A stretch of 64,000 bases of DNA, taken from positions 1 to 64,000 of the forward strand of contig NZ_LVYD01000075.1 of assembly GCF_002077945.1 (NCBI RefSeq), given 5' to 3'. This document shows, piece by piece, positions 26,062 through 36,587 of this stretch. This DNA is from Niastella vici. GTDB taxonomy: Bacteria; Bacteroidota; Bacteroidia; Chitinophagales; Chitinophagaceae. A program made the translations under genes and the position numbers. The number at the start of each line of letters is the position of its first letter. Within the stretch, counting starts at the first letter, position 1. Below the pieces are notes generated by a model. It was not told the origin of the DNA and searched no databases. It saw nothing but the letters and a program-made list of their open reading frames with translations.

Positions 26062-26182
26062 CCGGTTACCGGGTACCTGTTACCAGGGTCTTAATGGGGA
26101 GCATGCTAACTGTATTTGGGCGCTCCGAATTTTTTACCCGGCAACCGGGAACTGGAAACTTTGAACTATAAACTGTAAACCA
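26062..26182. repeat. word-like intergenic hairpin repeat
   Basis: Left arm CCGGTTACCGGGTACCTGTTACCAGGG with the conserved loop start TCTTAATGG; right arm CCGGCAACCGGGAACTGGAAACTTTGAAC-type words, extended by AACTATAAACTGTAAAC. It lies after the secreted protein gene and before the CBS gene and may end the upstream transcript. The loop word TTAATGG is shared with the copies at 40340 and 49679. Confidence 0.65.
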
Positions 26183-26322
26183 GCCATTCGGTAACCAATC
26201 TGTTAAAGAACTAATAAGCTACTTACTCAGAATTAGGTATAAAGAACCCGATTTCGGGATAAATTTTTTATTTAATAAAAAAAATTTAACTTAACAGTAG
26301 AATAGCTCTTAAAATTATTACC

Positions 26323-26754
26323 ATGGATACGGTAAGAGATATACTGCAAATCAAAGGACATGTAGTATACACGGTAAATCCGGAGAGCTCGGTATACGAA
26401 GCATTGGAAACACTGGAATCGAAGAATCTCGGTTCCCTGGTAGTTTTGGAAGAATGTGGTACATTGGATGGTATTTTTACAGAACGTGACTACGCCCGCA
26501 AAGTAATATTAAAAGGTAGATCCTCGAAAGAGACCAGGGTAAAGGACATTATGACTGAAAGCCCAATTTTTGTTTCTCCTGATACCAAGATTGAATACTG
26601 CATGCAATTAATGACCGATAAACATATCCGTCATTTACCTGTGCTCGAAGACAATGAATTAATTGGACTCATTTCTATCGGTGACCTCGTCAAGCACATC
26701 ATCGATCAGAAAGACTTCATTATTCAAAACCTCGAACATTATATTACCAGTTAA
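26323..26754 (+). CDS. CBS-domain pair protein
   Basis: A 143-residue soluble protein consisting of two CBS motifs: residues about 8-65 (VYTVNPESSVYEALETLESK then GIFTERDYARKVIL) and 72-130 (VKDIMTESPIFVSPDTKIEY then GLISIGDLVKHII). Stand-alone CBS pairs bind adenine nucleotides such as AMP, ATP or NADH and act as sensors. The upstream region is very AT-rich (26270-26310). It precedes the nuo operon by 112 bases in the same direction, so an energy-sensing link with complex I is conceivable but unproven. Confidence 0.92.
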   Translation: MDTVRDILQIKGHVVYTVNPESSVYEALETLESKNLGSLVVLEECGTLDGIFTERDYARKVILKGRSSKETRVKDIMTESPIFVSPDTKIEYCMQLMTDKHIRHLPVLEDNELIGLISIGDLVKHIIDQKDFIIQNLEHYITS

Positions 26755-26866
26755 AGCTACCAATTGATCGTACATTGTGGGTAATTGGCATGGTGCCTTT
26801 GATTAATTACGTTAATGAAGGACGTACGTGCATGTGCATGAACGCCCCTCATGGAGGAATTATGTT

Positions 26867-27298
26867 ATGCCAGGAAATGAAATCCATAGTAATCCATTGG
26901 GGCCTTTGCTGCTCTACGCAATTGTGGTAGTGATATTACTCGTTGCCATTCTATTCCTGTCTTACATCTTAGGTCAACATCATCACGACCGTGCAACCGA
27001 TAAACCATACGAAGGAGGCATTGAACAAACAGGTTCTGCCCGGCTTCGCTTTTCTGCCCAGTTTTACCTCGTAGCCATGCTGTTTGTGATATTTGATGTA
27101 GAAGCTGTGTTCATCATTTTATGGGCATTGGGCTTTTACGAATTGGGCTGGTATGGGTATGCAGGTGTGGCCATCTTTATAGGCCAGCTGGTAGTGGTAT
27201 TGATCTACGAATGGGGAATAGGAGCGCTCGATATAGGGATCGATGCAAAGAAGATCCTGAAGAAGTACAAAGAGTTGACGAGTCATTCCGTTAACTGA
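26867..27298 (+). CDS. nuoA: NADH-quinone oxidoreductase subunit A
   Basis: A 143-residue membrane subunit of respiratory complex I. Three transmembrane helices (about 14-36, 68-90 and 95-118) and the conserved stretch KPYEGGIEQTGSARLRFSAQ with FDVEAVFIILWA, including the acidic pair in DVEA, identify NuoA. The ATG at 26867 is chosen because GGAGG (26853-26857) lies nine bases before it; an upstream GTG at 26828 is rejected. It opens a 13-gene operon for proton-pumping NADH dehydrogenase in the order A-B-CD-E-F-G-H-I-J-K-L-M-N. Confidence 0.96.
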   Translation: MPGNEIHSNPLGPLLLYAIVVVILLVAILFLSYILGQHHHDRATDKPYEGGIEQTGSARLRFSAQFYLVAMLFVIFDVEAVFIILWALGFYELGWYGYAGVAIFIGQLVVVLIYEWGIGALDIGIDAKKILKKYKELTSHSVN

Positions 27299-27328
27299 AA
27301 ACTTTGAATTGTAAACTTTGAACTTAAT

Positions 27329-27967
27329 ATGAAATGGTGGTTAAGCAAAGCAAATGATACTACCGGTAATTTTTCCGGTAATGGCAGCATGGAAGAGGCC
27401 GTTCGTCAGAGTATTATGCTAACCTCTGCACAAAGCCTGTTGGCCTGGGGCCGAAAGAACTCCATGTGGCCGTTCCATTTTGGACTCAGCTGTTGCTTTG
27501 TAGAAATGGCCACCAGCATTACCAGTAAATATGATGTGGCGCGGTTTGGGGCCGAAGTGATACGCGGTACGCCACGCGAAGCCGATGTAATGGTGATCGC
27601 CGGAACGGTATTCATTAAAATGGTGCCCATTATAAAACGGTTACACGAACAAATGATGGAACCCCGCTGGGTGATCTCGATGGGCAGTTGCGCCAACAGC
27701 GGTGGCATGTACGATATCTACAGTGTGGTGCAGGGCGTCGATAAATTTCTGCCGGTTGATGTGTATGTGCCCGGCTGTCCGCCCCGGCCCGATGCATTTA
27801 TGCAGGGACTGATGTTGCTGGCCGATTCTGTGGGAAAAGAAAAGCGCCCCCTGAGCTGGGTCATCGGTGAACAGGGAGTAATAAAACCAACGCTTTCTTC
27901 CATGAAAGAAAAGAAACGGGAAGAAAGAATGCATATGGTGAATTTTAAAGGAATTGATGAAGTGTAA
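27329..27967 (+). CDS. nuoB: NADH-quinone oxidoreductase subunit B
   Basis: A 212-residue peripheral subunit carrying cluster N2, the last Fe-S centre before quinone. The ligands are visible: the tandem Cys55-Cys56 (GLSCCFVEM), Cys121 ([12 protein letters not shown]) and Cys150 (VPGCPPRPD). The KK-rich C-terminal tail ([20 protein letters not shown]) is longer than the conserved core. The short gap from nuoA (30 bases) contains a single-armed AAACTTTGAA word repeat. Confidence 0.97.
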   Translation: MKWWLSKANDTTGNFSGNGSMEEAVRQSIMLTSAQSLLAWGRKNSMWPFHFGLSCCFVEMATSITSKYDVARFGAEVIRGTPREADVMVIAGTVFIKMVPIIKRLHEQMMEPRWVISMGSCANSGGMYDIYSVVQGVDKFLPVDVYVPGCPPRPDAFMQGLMLLADSVGKEKRPLSWVIGEQGVIKPTLSSMKEKKREERMHMVNFKGIDEV

Positions 27968-28002
27968 AGGGATAGTGCGTTTTCATTTAATAGTGAATTG
28001 TC

Positions 28003-29751
28003 ATGGACGATGCAGATACCATATTACAGCATCTCCAGCAACGAATAGGCGCTGAAGCATTGCATCAGCAAAAAACGGTTGATGAAATACCCACGGTGTG
28101 GGTATCAAAGGAAAACCTCGTATCAGTCATCAGGTTCCTTAAGTCAGAAGTTCCCCAGCCTTATAAAATGCTGTACGACCTATTCGGCATCGACGAACGC
28201 AACAGGAACCGCTACAATGGATTGCCCATTGCTGATTTTACGGTTGTATATATCCTGTTCTCTTTCGACCGCAATGAATTTATTAAAATAAAAGTAGCCC
28301 TGCGGGGTGAATTCCCTTCTGTTGATTCCATCACTTCCTTATTTAAGAACGCGAACTGGTACGAACGCGAGGTGTACGATATGTTCGGCATCCGGTTCAA
28401 CGGGCATCCGCATTTGACCCGCATTCTGATGCCGCTGACCTGGCAGGGTCATCCTCTGCGCAAGGAACATCCGGCACGGGCAACCGAAATGGGGCCATTT
28501 CAACTGTTTGATGAAAAACAAGACCGCGAAATGGAAGCGCTCCGGTTCAAACCCGAAGATTGGGGTATGGCGGAACACGGCGATGATGCCGATTATATGT
28601 TCCTGAATATTGGTCCGCAACACCCCGGTACGCATGGCGTGCTGCGCATCATTCTGCAATTGAATGGCGAAGATATAGTTGACGCAGTGCCCGAAATAGG
28701 TTTTCATCACCGCGGGGCCGAAAAGATGGCCGAACGCCAGAGCTGGCACACCTACATTCCCTATACCGATCGCGTTGATTACCTCGGCGGTGTTATGAAT
28801 AACCTCGCGTATCTGCTGTCGGTTGAAAAACTGGCCGGTATTGAACTGCCCGATCGCGCCATCGTCATCCGCGTTATGTTGTGCGAACTGTTCCGCATTG
28901 CCAGCCACCTCGTGTGGTTCGGCACTTTTGCCCAGGACCTGGGACAATTATCGCCCGTGTTTTATATGTTCACCGACCGCGAAAAGATCTTCGATATCAT
29001 AGAAGCCATCTGTGGCGGCCGCATGCATCCCAACTGGTTCCGCATTGGTGGCGTGGCGCAGGACCTGCCCAATGGCTGGCAACGCCTGGTGCAGCATTTT
29101 GTCGAAGACTTCCCGGGCAAGATCAAAGAGTACGAAAAAATGGTCATCCGCAATAGTTTGTTCAAGGCGCGCACCAAGGGCATTGGGATCTATACATTGG
29201 AAGAAGCCATTGAGTGGGGCGTTACGGGGCCGGGTTTACGCGCCTGCGGCTTTGAATGGGATTTCCGCAAAAAACGTCCATACGCCGGGTACGAGCGGTT
29301 TGAATTTGATATTCCCACGGCACAGAACGGCGATTGTTTCGATCGCGCGTTGGTGCGGGTAGAAGAAATGCGGCAAAGCCTGCGCATAGTGCAGCAGTGC
29401 CTGGAAAATATGCCGGTAGGTGATTATAAATCGAGCCATCCGCTTACTACGCCGCCCATGAAGAAATACACCATGCAGGATATTGAAACCCTCATCACGC
29501 ATTTTTTGAATGTGAGCTGGGGGCCGGTGATACCGGCAGGGGAGGCCATGAGCTGTATTGAGGCCACGAAGGGTGCCAATAGTTATTACTGCATCAGTGA
29601 TGGCAATACGGCGGCCTATCGGGTGCGTATCAGGACTCCGTCATTCCCCCATATGCAAATGGTGCCGTATATCAGTAAGGGGTATACGGTGAGCGATCTG
29701 TTGAGCATATTGGGAAGTATTGATTTTGTGCTCGCGGATATTGACAGATAA
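28003..29751 (+). CDS. nuoCD: fused NADH-quinone oxidoreductase subunit C/D
   Basis: A 582-residue fusion. Residues 1-175 are NuoC (30-kDa subunit: [20 protein letters not shown], then [17 protein letters not shown]). Residues about 195-582 are NuoD (49-kDa subunit: [42 protein letters not shown] and the C-terminal VLADIDR). The quinone site His and the conserved ending are present. Fusion of C and D is as in E. coli. Length is close to the 596-600 residues of E. coli NuoCD. The next gene starts 19 bases after its stop. Confidence 0.97.
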   Translation: MDDADTILQHLQQRIGAEALHQQKTVDEIPTVWVSKENLVSVIRFLKSEVPQPYKMLYDLFGIDERNRNRYNGLPIADFTVVYILFSFDRNEFIKIKVALRGEFPSVDSITSLFKNANWYEREVYDMFGIRFNGHPHLTRILMPLTWQGHPLRKEHPARATEMGPFQLFDEKQDREMEALRFKPEDWGMAEHGDDADYMFLNIGPQHPGTHGVLRIILQLNGEDIVDAVPEIGFHHRGAEKMAERQSWHTYIPYTDRVDYLGGVMNNLAYLLSVEKLAGIELPDRAIVIRVMLCELFRIASHLVWFGTFAQDLGQLSPVFYMFTDREKIFDIIEAICGGRMHPNWFRIGGVAQDLPNGWQRLVQHFVEDFPGKIKEYEKMVIRNSLFKARTKGIGIYTLEEAIEWGVTGPGLRACGFEWDFRKKRPYAGYERFEFDIPTAQNGDCFDRALVRVEEMRQSLRIVQQCLENMPVGDYKSSHPLTTPPMKKYTMQDIETLITHFLNVSWGPVIPAGEAMSCIEATKGANSYYCISDGNTAAYRVRIRTPSFPHMQMVPYISKGYTVSDLLSILGSIDFVLADIDR

Positions 29752-29770
29752 AGTGCTAATTAGCTTTTCA

Positions 29771-30319
29771 ATGATAATGCAAGAAATAAATAAAAAACAA
29801 ACAACAAGATCCGGGGATACCGCAAAATACACGGAGGGAGTCTTTGGGGCCGATTACCTGAGTGATCAGGAGCGTAGTGAAATAGATCATGAAGTAAGTA
29901 TGGTGCCGCATAAAAGCGCTGCCGTTATTGAAGCGCTGAAGATTGTGCAGCACCACCGCGGGTGGATAAGCGATGAAAGTGTTACCGCCATTGCCGCCTA
30001 CCTGCAAATGGGGGCCGCTGAAGTAGACAGTGTGGCCACTTTTTATAACCTTATTTTCCGTAAACCGGTTGGCCGGCATGTGATCCTGGTGTGCGACAGC
30101 ATTTCCTGTTACGTGATGAAATATGGCGACATCTACAAAGCGTTGCAGGAAAAGCTGAAAATAAAATTTGGTGAAACCACCGGCGACCAGTGTTTTACGC
30201 TATTGCCGAACGCCTGCCTCGGTTGTTGCGATCATGCACCGGCAATAATGATCGATAATGATCTGTACAAAGATGTGACCGTTGGAATGCTCGACCGCAT
30301 CTTACAAAAATATACCTGA
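29771..30319 (+). CDS. nuoE: NADH-quinone oxidoreductase subunit E
   Basis: A 182-residue thioredoxin-like [2Fe-2S] protein (cluster N1a). Ligands are Cys108 and Cys113 (LVCDSISCY) and Cys149 and Cys153 (ACLGCCDHAP); an extra Cys152 sits between the last pair, where most homologues have Ala. The start is uncertain: ATG at 29771 or 29777; an in-frame start at 29720 inside nuoCD is rejected. It forms the NADH-oxidising module with NuoF and NuoG, whose genes follow. Confidence 0.95.
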   Translation: MIMQEINKKQTTRSGDTAKYTEGVFGADYLSDQERSEIDHEVSMVPHKSAAVIEALKIVQHHRGWISDESVTAIAAYLQMGAAEVDSVATFYNLIFRKPVGRHVILVCDSISCYVMKYGDIYKALQEKLKIKFGETTGDQCFTLLPNACLGCCDHAPAIMIDNDLYKDVTVGMLDRILQKYT

Positions 30320-30325
30320 AGTACC

Positions 30326-31612
30326 ATGGAACGACCATTGACACAATTTATTCATCCGGGTTGCCCGCCGTTCGATCTCAGAGAGTATGAGATGACGGGT
30401 GGTTATTCTGCGTTAAAAAAAGCACTGGCCGGCATGACGCCGCTCGAAGTACAAAAGCTGGTGCAGGATAGTGGGTTGAAAGGCCGTGGCGGCGCCGGCT
30501 TCAATACCGGTATGAAATGGAGCTTTGTGCCCATGGGCGATGCTGCCCCGCATCCCAAATATTTGATTGCGAACGCCGATGAAATGGAGCCCGGCACGTT
30601 CAAAGACCGCTTATTGCTCGAAGGCAACCCACATCAGCTGATAGAAGGCATGATACTGTCGGCCTACGCTATTCAAGCCGGTGTTTCGTACATCTTTTTA
30701 CGCTGGGCCTATAAAAAAGCGGCGCAGCTGTTACGCAAGAGCATACATGAAGCATATACGGCCGGCTTATTAGGTAAGAATATTCTGGGCAGCGGGTTCA
30801 GCCTGGAAATGCATTTGCACACCGGAGTGGGCCGGTATATGTGCGGGGAAGAAACCGCGCTGCTAAATGCGCTGGAGGGAAAACGCGCCACGCCGCGGGC
30901 AAAACCGCCATTTCCGCAGGTAAGCGGCTTATACGGCAAACCCACCATCGTTAATAATGTAGAAACGCTTTGTAATATTCCGCACATCGTGAATAATGGG
31001 GCCGCCTGGTTCAAAGGGCTGAGCAATAGTGAAGACAGCGGCACTAAATTATACGGCGTAAGTGGTAAGGTAAATACGCCGGGTTGCTGGGAGTTACCCA
31101 TGGGGGTTACAGTGCGGGAGTTGATTGAAGAACATGCCGGCGGCATGCAGAACGGCTATCAATTAAAAGGGGTGTTGCCTGGTGGCGCTTCTACCGATTT
31201 CCTTACCGCCGAACACCTGGATGTAAAAATGGATTTTGGGGGTGTTCAGGCAGCCGGCAGCCGGCTGGGTACCGGCACCATGGTGGTAATGGACGATGCA
31301 ACCTGCCCCGTTGGTTTTGTGCACAACCTGCAACATTTTTTTGCACAGGAAAGTTGCGGCTGGTGTACGCCCTGCCGCGAAGGATTGCCCTGGGTTGAGA
31401 AAATGTTGATGAGCCTTGAAGAGGGGAGTGGAACGGCAGAAGATGTGGAGCTGTTGCAAATGCACACGCAATTATTGGGGCCGGGCAATACATTTTGCGC
31501 GCTGGCGCCTGGCGCCATGGAACCCCTGCAAAGCGCGTTGAAATACTTCAGGGAAGATTTCGACCGGCATATTCAATTACATCGATGTCCTTATGAAAAT
31601 GGCCACCATTAG
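30326..31612 (+). CDS. nuoF: NADH-quinone oxidoreductase subunit F
   Basis: A 428-residue flavoprotein that oxidises NADH. It has the glycine-rich GRGGAGF at 53-59 (FMN/NADH binding), the CGEETALLNALEG block, and the N3 [4Fe-4S] ligands Cys344, Cys347 and Cys350 (SCGWCTPCREG) with Cys391 (NTFCALAPGA). It starts six bases after nuoE. A complete NuoEFG module means this complex can use NADH directly, unlike the complex I of Bacteroides, which lacks these subunits. Confidence 0.97.
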   Translation: MERPLTQFIHPGCPPFDLREYEMTGGYSALKKALAGMTPLEVQKLVQDSGLKGRGGAGFNTGMKWSFVPMGDAAPHPKYLIANADEMEPGTFKDRLLLEGNPHQLIEGMILSAYAIQAGVSYIFLRWAYKKAAQLLRKSIHEAYTAGLLGKNILGSGFSLEMHLHTGVGRYMCGEETALLNALEGKRATPRAKPPFPQVSGLYGKPTIVNNVETLCNIPHIVNNGAAWFKGLSNSEDSGTKLYGVSGKVNTPGCWELPMGVTVRELIEEHAGGMQNGYQLKGVLPGGASTDFLTAEHLDVKMDFGGVQAAGSRLGTGTMVVMDDATCPVGFVHNLQHFFAQESCGWCTPCREGLPWVEKMLMSLEEGSGTAEDVELLQMHTQLLGPGNTFCALAPGAMEPLQSALKYFREDFDRHIQLHRCPYENGHH

Positions 31613-31633
31613 CAATAAGCATATTGACCAACC

Positions 31634-34342
31634 ATGTCAACTATATACATCGATAACAAAAAATACGAAGTAAAAGCAGGTAAGAACCTGCTGGAGGCCT
31701 GTTTGGGCCTTGGCATCGATCTGCCTTATTTCTGCTGGCATCCGGCGCTGGGCAGTGTGGGCGCCTGCCGCCAATGTGCCGTAAAGGTTTTCAAAGATGA
31801 GAACGATAACCGCGGCAGGCTGGTAATGAGTTGCATGGAAAGCATAAAGGATGGCCTGCACCTGTCGGTGACCGACAAAACCGCCAGCGCTTTTCGCAGC
31901 CAGGTAATAGAATGGTTAATGACCAACCATCCGCACGATTGTCCGGTTTGTGATGAAGGCGGCAGTTGCCATTTGCAGGATATGACCGTGATGACGGGGC
32001 ACGATTACCGCCGTTTCCATTATAAAAAAAGAACGTATACCAATCAATACCTGGGGCCCTTTGTTCATCATGAAATGAACCGCTGCATACAGTGTTACCG
32101 CTGTGTGCGCTATTATCATGATTATGCCGGCGGTAACGACCTGAATGTATTTGCAGCCCATAACCATGTTTATTTCGGCCGCGAGAAAGATGGCGTGCTG
32201 GAAAGTCCGTTCAGTGGCAACCTGGTAGAGGTTTGTCCAACCGGCGTATTCACCGACAAAACCCTGCGCGAACATTATACGCGCAAATGGGACCTCACTA
32301 CGGCGCCTTCTGTTTGTCATCATTGCAGTGTGGGATGTAATACCATTGCCGGTGAGCGCTATGGGAGCCTGCGTTGCATAACCAACCGCTACAATAGCCA
32401 GGTGAATGGTTATTTCCTGTGCGACCGGGGCCGGTTCGGCTATGAATTTGTGAACAGTGAGAACCGCATTACGCAACCGCTTATCCGTAACCGCCCGGTG
32501 GAAGCGGTGGATGAATTTGTGTTGATGGACCATTTGCGTGAAATACTCACCAATCATACATTGATCGGTATTGGATCGCCACGGGCAAGTGTGGAAAGCA
32601 ATACCGCGTTGATGCAGTTGGTAGGCAGCCAGAACTTCTACCAGGGTATAAGTGATAACCTCGGGTTTATTCAAAAGCGGGTGGTGCAGGTGATGCAGTC
32701 GGGTGTAGTGAAACCTGCGTCGCTTCATGATATACAACAGGCCGATGCCATTTTGATATTGGGTGAAGATTGCTGGAACACCGCGCCGGTAATGGCGCTG
32801 GCAGTTCGCCAGGGCGTACTCAAAACGGCTGCCGAACATGCTTTGGAAAACAGGCAATTGCCGGCCTGGCACGATGCGGCGGTGCGGGAACTGGTTCAGC
32901 AGGAAAGAGGTTTTCTGGCCAACTGCACGCTTGCGGGTTCTCCATTAGATGAAATAAGTGCTGCTATTTTACATAAAGCGCCTGATGATCTGGCGCGTAT
33001 TGGTTTTGCGATCGCCAACCGCCTGAACACCTCCCTGCCGGCTGTGCAGCTTGATAATGATACTTCTTCAAAGGTTGCTGTGATAGCATCGGCCCTGCAG
33101 CAGGCAAAGCATCCGGTTATCATCAGTGGTACGGGTTGTTACAATGAAGCCCTGATAAGGGCGGCGTTTGATATTGCAGCAGCTTGTAAAACAACGGCGG
33201 CTGAAGTACGGCTTGCGTATGTGGTGCCTGAATGCAACAGCATGGGGCTGGCCATGATGAATGCCTCCAGTTTTGAGAATGCTGTTTTACGGGCAAGCCG
33301 TGCGCAACAGGTAACTGCCATTGTACTGGAGAATGACCTGTACCGGAATGTTCCGTCGAATATTGCCGATGTATTCTTTAACAGTTGCCGGCATGTGATC
33401 GTGCTCGATTCGCTGAACAATGCCACCACGCAAAAAGCGGATGTGCTGATCCCCGCCGCCACTTTTGCCGAAGGCGATGGAACCCTGGTGAACAATGAAG
33501 GCCGCGCCCAACGGTTCTACCAGGTATATATGCCCGCCCAGCGAACCATACAGGAAAGCTGGAAATGGTTGCTGAAAATGCAGGCCACACAAACCGGAAT
33601 AACTAATGAAACAATTTATCATCCTGAAGAAATGCTGGCCAGCTGCGAACAACTGTTGCCGCAGTTTTCGGGTATTTCCGGTTCAGCCCCGCGGCGCGAT
33701 TTTCGTGTGCATGGACAGGCGCTTCCGCGCGAACCACACCGGTACAGCGGCCGTACGGCTATGCTGGCCAACCTTTCAGTAAGCGAGCCCAAACCAAAAC
33801 AGGATGATGATTCGCCTTTCACTTTTACAATGGAAGGTTATTCCGGTATGCAGCCATCGTTGTTGATCCCCTTCTTCTGGTCGCCGGGCTGGAACTCCAT
33901 ACAGGCTGTGAACAAATACCAGGTGGAGCCCGGTGGGGAATTGAAAAATGAACAGCCCGGCAAATTGTTGTTCAATTACAGGCCGGACGCTGTACCAGCT
34001 TATTTTAAAGATATACCCGAAGCATTTGGCGTGCGCAGGGAAAAGTGGTTGTTGTTGCCGCAATACCATGTATTTGGGTCAGACGAATTAAGTGCGTATG
34101 GCCATGGTGTTCAGGAATTGTCGCCCGATGCATACATCGCCCTGTCGGTAGAAGATGCCAGCCAGCTGGGTGTAGTGGATGGATCACTGCTTTCTATAAA
34201 AGCTGCGGAGACCCTCTATGAATTACCGGTGCGAACGATGGCCACCCTGCCTAATGGTGTCATGCTGATGCCGGCGGGGTTGCAAGGAATGACTATGATG
34301 AGTTGGAACTCGTGGGTACAAATTGTAAGTATTAAGTTATAA
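31634..34342 (+). CDS. nuoG: NADH-quinone oxidoreductase subunit G
   Basis: A 902-residue Fe-S subunit. N1b [2Fe-2S]: Cys34, Cys45, Cys48, Cys67. N5: His99, Cys103, Cys106, Cys112. N4: Cys151, Cys154, Cys157, Cys201. A further CxxCxxxC-x27-C set (Cys228, 231, 235, 263) matches the off-pathway cluster N7 of E. coli-type NuoG. The remainder is a molybdopterin-oxidoreductase-like domain without an obvious active site, ending in a formate-dehydrogenase-like beta-domain. Length is nearly that of E. coli NuoG (908). N7 is absent from many complex I enzymes, so its retention together with fused NuoCD points to an E. coli-like lineage. Confidence 0.97.
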   Translation: MSTIYIDNKKYEVKAGKNLLEACLGLGIDLPYFCWHPALGSVGACRQCAVKVFKDENDNRGRLVMSCMESIKDGLHLSVTDKTASAFRSQVIEWLMTNHPHDCPVCDEGGSCHLQDMTVMTGHDYRRFHYKKRTYTNQYLGPFVHHEMNRCIQCYRCVRYYHDYAGGNDLNVFAAHNHVYFGREKDGVLESPFSGNLVEVCPTGVFTDKTLREHYTRKWDLTTAPSVCHHCSVGCNTIAGERYGSLRCITNRYNSQVNGYFLCDRGRFGYEFVNSENRITQPLIRNRPVEAVDEFVLMDHLREILTNHTLIGIGSPRASVESNTALMQLVGSQNFYQGISDNLGFIQKRVVQVMQSGVVKPASLHDIQQADAILILGEDCWNTAPVMALAVRQGVLKTAAEHALENRQLPAWHDAAVRELVQQERGFLANCTLAGSPLDEISAAILHKAPDDLARIGFAIANRLNTSLPAVQLDNDTSSKVAVIASALQQAKHPVIISGTGCYNEALIRAAFDIAAACKTTAAEVRLAYVVPECNSMGLAMMNASSFENAVLRASRAQQVTAIVLENDLYRNVPSNIADVFFNSCRHVIVLDSLNNATTQKADVLIPAATFAEGDGTLVNNEGRAQRFYQVYMPAQRTIQESWKWLLKMQATQTGITNETIYHPEEMLASCEQLLPQFSGISGSAPRRDFRVHGQALPREPHRYSGRTAMLANLSVSEPKPKQDDDSPFTFTMEGYSGMQPSLLIPFFWSPGWNSIQAVNKYQVEPGGELKNEQPGKLLFNYRPDAVPAYFKDIPEAFGVRREKWLLLPQYHVFGSDELSAYGHGVQELSPDAYIALSVEDASQLGVVDGSLLSIKAAETLYELPVRTMATLPNGVMLMPAGLQGMTMMSWNSWVQIVSIKL

Positions 34343-34353
34343 GTTTTTGACGC

Positions 34354-35313
34354 ATGTTAACAACAAATCAAATAGTAATCGTAGCTGGCGTTTTATTCGT
34401 GCTGCTGAATATTGCGGCCGGCCTGATATGGGTTGAACGGCGCCTGCTGGCCTTGTGGCAGGACAGGCTGGGTCCCAACCGTGCCGGCCCGCTGGGTATT
34501 TTGATCGTGCTGGCAGATACGCTCAAATTATTCTTCAAGGAAGACTGGATACCGCCTTTTGCCGATAAATGGGTGTTTGTGGGGGCTCCGGCTATTGTGG
34601 TTGGCAGTGTGCTCATGAGTTTTGTGATCATTCCTTTTGCGCCCGGTATTGTGGTGGCCGATCTCAACATCGGCATTCTCTTCTTTTTGGCCATGTCGTC
34701 GCTGGGCGTGTACAGCATTGTGTTAGGTGGTTGGGCCTCCAATAATAAATATGCCCTGCTGGGCGCCCTGCGCGGCGCTTCGCAAATGATCGCTTATGAA
34801 GTGTTCATGGGGTTGTCATTGATGGGCGTGGTCATGTTGACCGGTTCATTCAATCTCGGTGATATAGTAGCTGCTCAAAAGCATTTATGGTTTGTGGTAA
34901 CGCAGCCGGTTGGGTTTATTATCTTCTTTATTGCCGGTATTGCCGAAACGCACCGGTTGCCTTTTGATATTCCCGAAGCGGAGAGCGAGTTAATTGCAGG
35001 GTACCATGCCGAATACTCGGGTATGAAATTCGGAATGTTCTTTATTGGCGAATACCTGGGTATTACCCTGATCTCGGCCATGATCGTGACCCTGTTCTTT
35101 GGTGGCTGGCTGGGGCCGGCATTTCTGCCGCCGCTGGTATGGTTTGTGATCAAGCTGTTTTTCTTTATTGGAATGTTTATTCTGTTACGCGCGTCGCTGC
35201 CCCGCCCGCGATACGATCAGTTGATAAGTACGGGGTGGAAAGTATTATTGCCCCTGGTGCTGGCGAATGTGCTGATCACCGGAGCGGTTGCGTTGTGGCT
35301 GAGAGGTAGGTAG
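34354..35313 (+). CDS. nuoH: NADH-quinone oxidoreductase subunit H
   Basis: A 319-residue membrane subunit with eight hydrophobic helices that forms part of the quinone tunnel. Conserved segments are [20 protein letters not shown] (32-kDa family signature), [33 protein letters not shown] and [16 protein letters not shown]. It connects the peripheral arm to the proton-pumping arm. It begins 11 bases after nuoG. Confidence 0.97.
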   Translation: MLTTNQIVIVAGVLFVLLNIAAGLIWVERRLLALWQDRLGPNRAGPLGILIVLADTLKLFFKEDWIPPFADKWVFVGAPAIVVGSVLMSFVIIPFAPGIVVADLNIGILFFLAMSSLGVYSIVLGGWASNNKYALLGALRGASQMIAYEVFMGLSLMGVVMLTGSFNLGDIVAAQKHLWFVVTQPVGFIIFFIAGIAETHRLPFDIPEAESELIAGYHAEYSGMKFGMFFIGEYLGITLISAMIVTLFFGGWLGPAFLPPLVWFVIKLFFFIGMFILLRASLPRPRYDQLISTGWKVLLPLVLANVLITGAVALWLRGR

Positions 35314-35346
35314 AATTTAATTTCCTGAATAATAAAAAGTAGGATC

Positions 35347-35862
35347 ATGCTAAGTCATCTTCGAACAATGTGGTTGGTGTTTATACACCTGTTCCGTAAA
35401 AAAGCAACGATCGAGTATCCTGAGGAGAAAGTGGTCCTGCATCCGCGTTATCGCGGCCGCATCGTGCTCACTAAAGATCCCGATGGCGGCGAACGCTGTG
35501 TAGGTTGCTATTTGTGTGCAGTGGCCTGCCCGGTCGATTGCATTGCGCTGCAGGCAACCGAAGATGAAAATGGACGCCGGTATCCCGATTTCTTCCGCAT
35601 CAATTTCTCACGTTGTATTTTTTGCGGGTATTGCGAAGATGCCTGTCCAACCTATGCCATACAGTTGATCCCTGATTTTGAAATGGCAGAATACAACCGG
35701 CAGAACCTGGTGTTTGAAAAGGAAGACCTGCTCATCGATAGCCAGGGAAAATATCCCGGTTATAATTTTTACCGGGAGGCTGGTATGGATGCCGGTGTAA
35801 AGAAAAAAGGCGAAGGTGTGAATGAAGAACCGCCGGTAGATGTGCATAGTCTGCTTCCGTAG
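35347..35862 (+). CDS. nuoI: NADH-quinone oxidoreductase subunit I
   Basis: A 171-residue ferredoxin-like subunit with clusters N6a and N6b. The two motifs are [12 protein letters not shown] (Cys51, 54, 57, 61) and [12 protein letters not shown] (Cys90, 93, 96, 100). The amphipathic N-terminus docks on the membrane arm. The C-terminal tail ([20 protein letters not shown]) is variable. The 128-base gap to nuoJ holds a hairpin repeat. Confidence 0.97.
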   Translation: MLSHLRTMWLVFIHLFRKKATIEYPEEKVVLHPRYRGRIVLTKDPDGGERCVGCYLCAVACPVDCIALQATEDENGRRYPDFFRINFSRCIFCGYCEDACPTYAIQLIPDFEMAEYNRQNLVFEKEDLLIDSQGKYPGYNFYREAGMDAGVKKKGEGVNEEPPVDVHSLLP

Positions 35863-35905
35863 CATAATATGCTAATTGGTTAATATGCTTATGTGCTTAT
35901 AAAAA

Positions 35906-35973
35906 CAAGTTGCAGGTTTCAGGTTACAAGTTCCACGGATTCCCTGCAACCTGAAACTTGTAACCTGTAACTG
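35906..35973. repeat. word-like intergenic hairpin repeat (nuoI-nuoJ gap)
   Basis: Left arm CAAGTTGCAGGTTTCAGGTT and right arm TGCAACCTGAAACTTGTAAC are made of 7-base words (CAGGTTT, CAGGTTA, AACTTGT) and form an imperfect stem over about 25 pairs around a CCACGGATTCC loop. It sits within the nuo operon. Confidence 0.7.
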
Positions 35974-35990
35974 ATCATTAACGAATCCAA

Positions 35991-36587
35991 ATGTCAACAC
36001 TATTCTATATATCGTCTATCGTGGCCGTTGCATCAACGGTCATGGTCATTACGCGATACCACCCCGTGCATGCGTTGTTGTACCTCGCTGTATCATTTCT
36101 GTCAGTGGGTATGATCTTTTTGTCGCTGGGGGCTCCGTTCGTGGCGGCGTTGGAGATCATCGTGTATGCCGGCGCCATCATTGTGCTGTTCATCTTCGTG
36201 GTCATGATGCTGAACCTGGGCCGCGAAACTGCGCAGCAGGAAAAAGAATGGTTACAACCAAAAGTATGGGTGGTGCCATCGATCCTGGTGCTGATATTGC
36301 TGGTCGAAATGATCATTTTGCTGTTTTCTGATAACAAAGACATCATGCGGATATCCGTGGTAGACCCACGCAAAGTGGCGCTTTCATTATATGGCGAATA
36401 TATTATTGCCGTTGAGCTTACCGGTTTTTTGCTGATGGCCGGTATTGTGGGCGCTGCGCATATCGGCAAACACAAACGGTCGTCGTTGCACCGGTTCCTG
36501 CAAAATGGAGAGAACGGGAATGGGAAAGCCCATACGGGAGTGCCACCCGAACAGGTTTCAAACGAACAAACTGTATTACATGACTGA
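35991..36587 (+). CDS. nuoJ: NADH-quinone oxidoreductase subunit J
   Basis: A 198-residue membrane subunit with five predicted helices. [20 protein letters not shown] and [20 protein letters not shown] are the conserved NuoJ segments, including the pi-bulge helix 3 region. The polar C-terminal tail ([20 protein letters not shown]) is longer than in many homologues. Its stop overlaps the nuoK start by eight bases. Confidence 0.96.
   Translation: MSTLFYISSIVAVASTVMVITRYHPVHALLYLAVSFLSVGMIFLSLGAPFVAALEIIVYAGAIIVLFIFVVMMLNLGRETAQQEKEWLQPKVWVVPSILVLILLVEMIILLFSDNKDIMRISVVDPRKVALSLYGEYIIAVELTGFLLMAGIVGAAHIGKHKRSSLHRFLQNGENGNGKAHTGVPPEQVSNEQTVLHD

Noticed and set aside
27294-27325. AAACTTTGAA words between nuoA and nuoB as another hairpin element
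   Set aside because: Only one arm is present; no inverted partner, so it is not listed as a repeat feature.
28339-28947. 202-residue minus-strand frame opposite nuoCD
   Set aside because: Shadow of a conserved gene; no supporting features.
31916-32872. 318-residue open frame on the minus strand within nuoG
   Set aside because: It lies fully opposite a well conserved gene and encodes a His/Arg-rich low-likeness protein; a shadow frame.
36445-36579. Longer N-terminus for NuoK
   Set aside because: It would overlap 143 bases of nuoJ; the ATG at 36580 gives the normal 100-residue NuoK.
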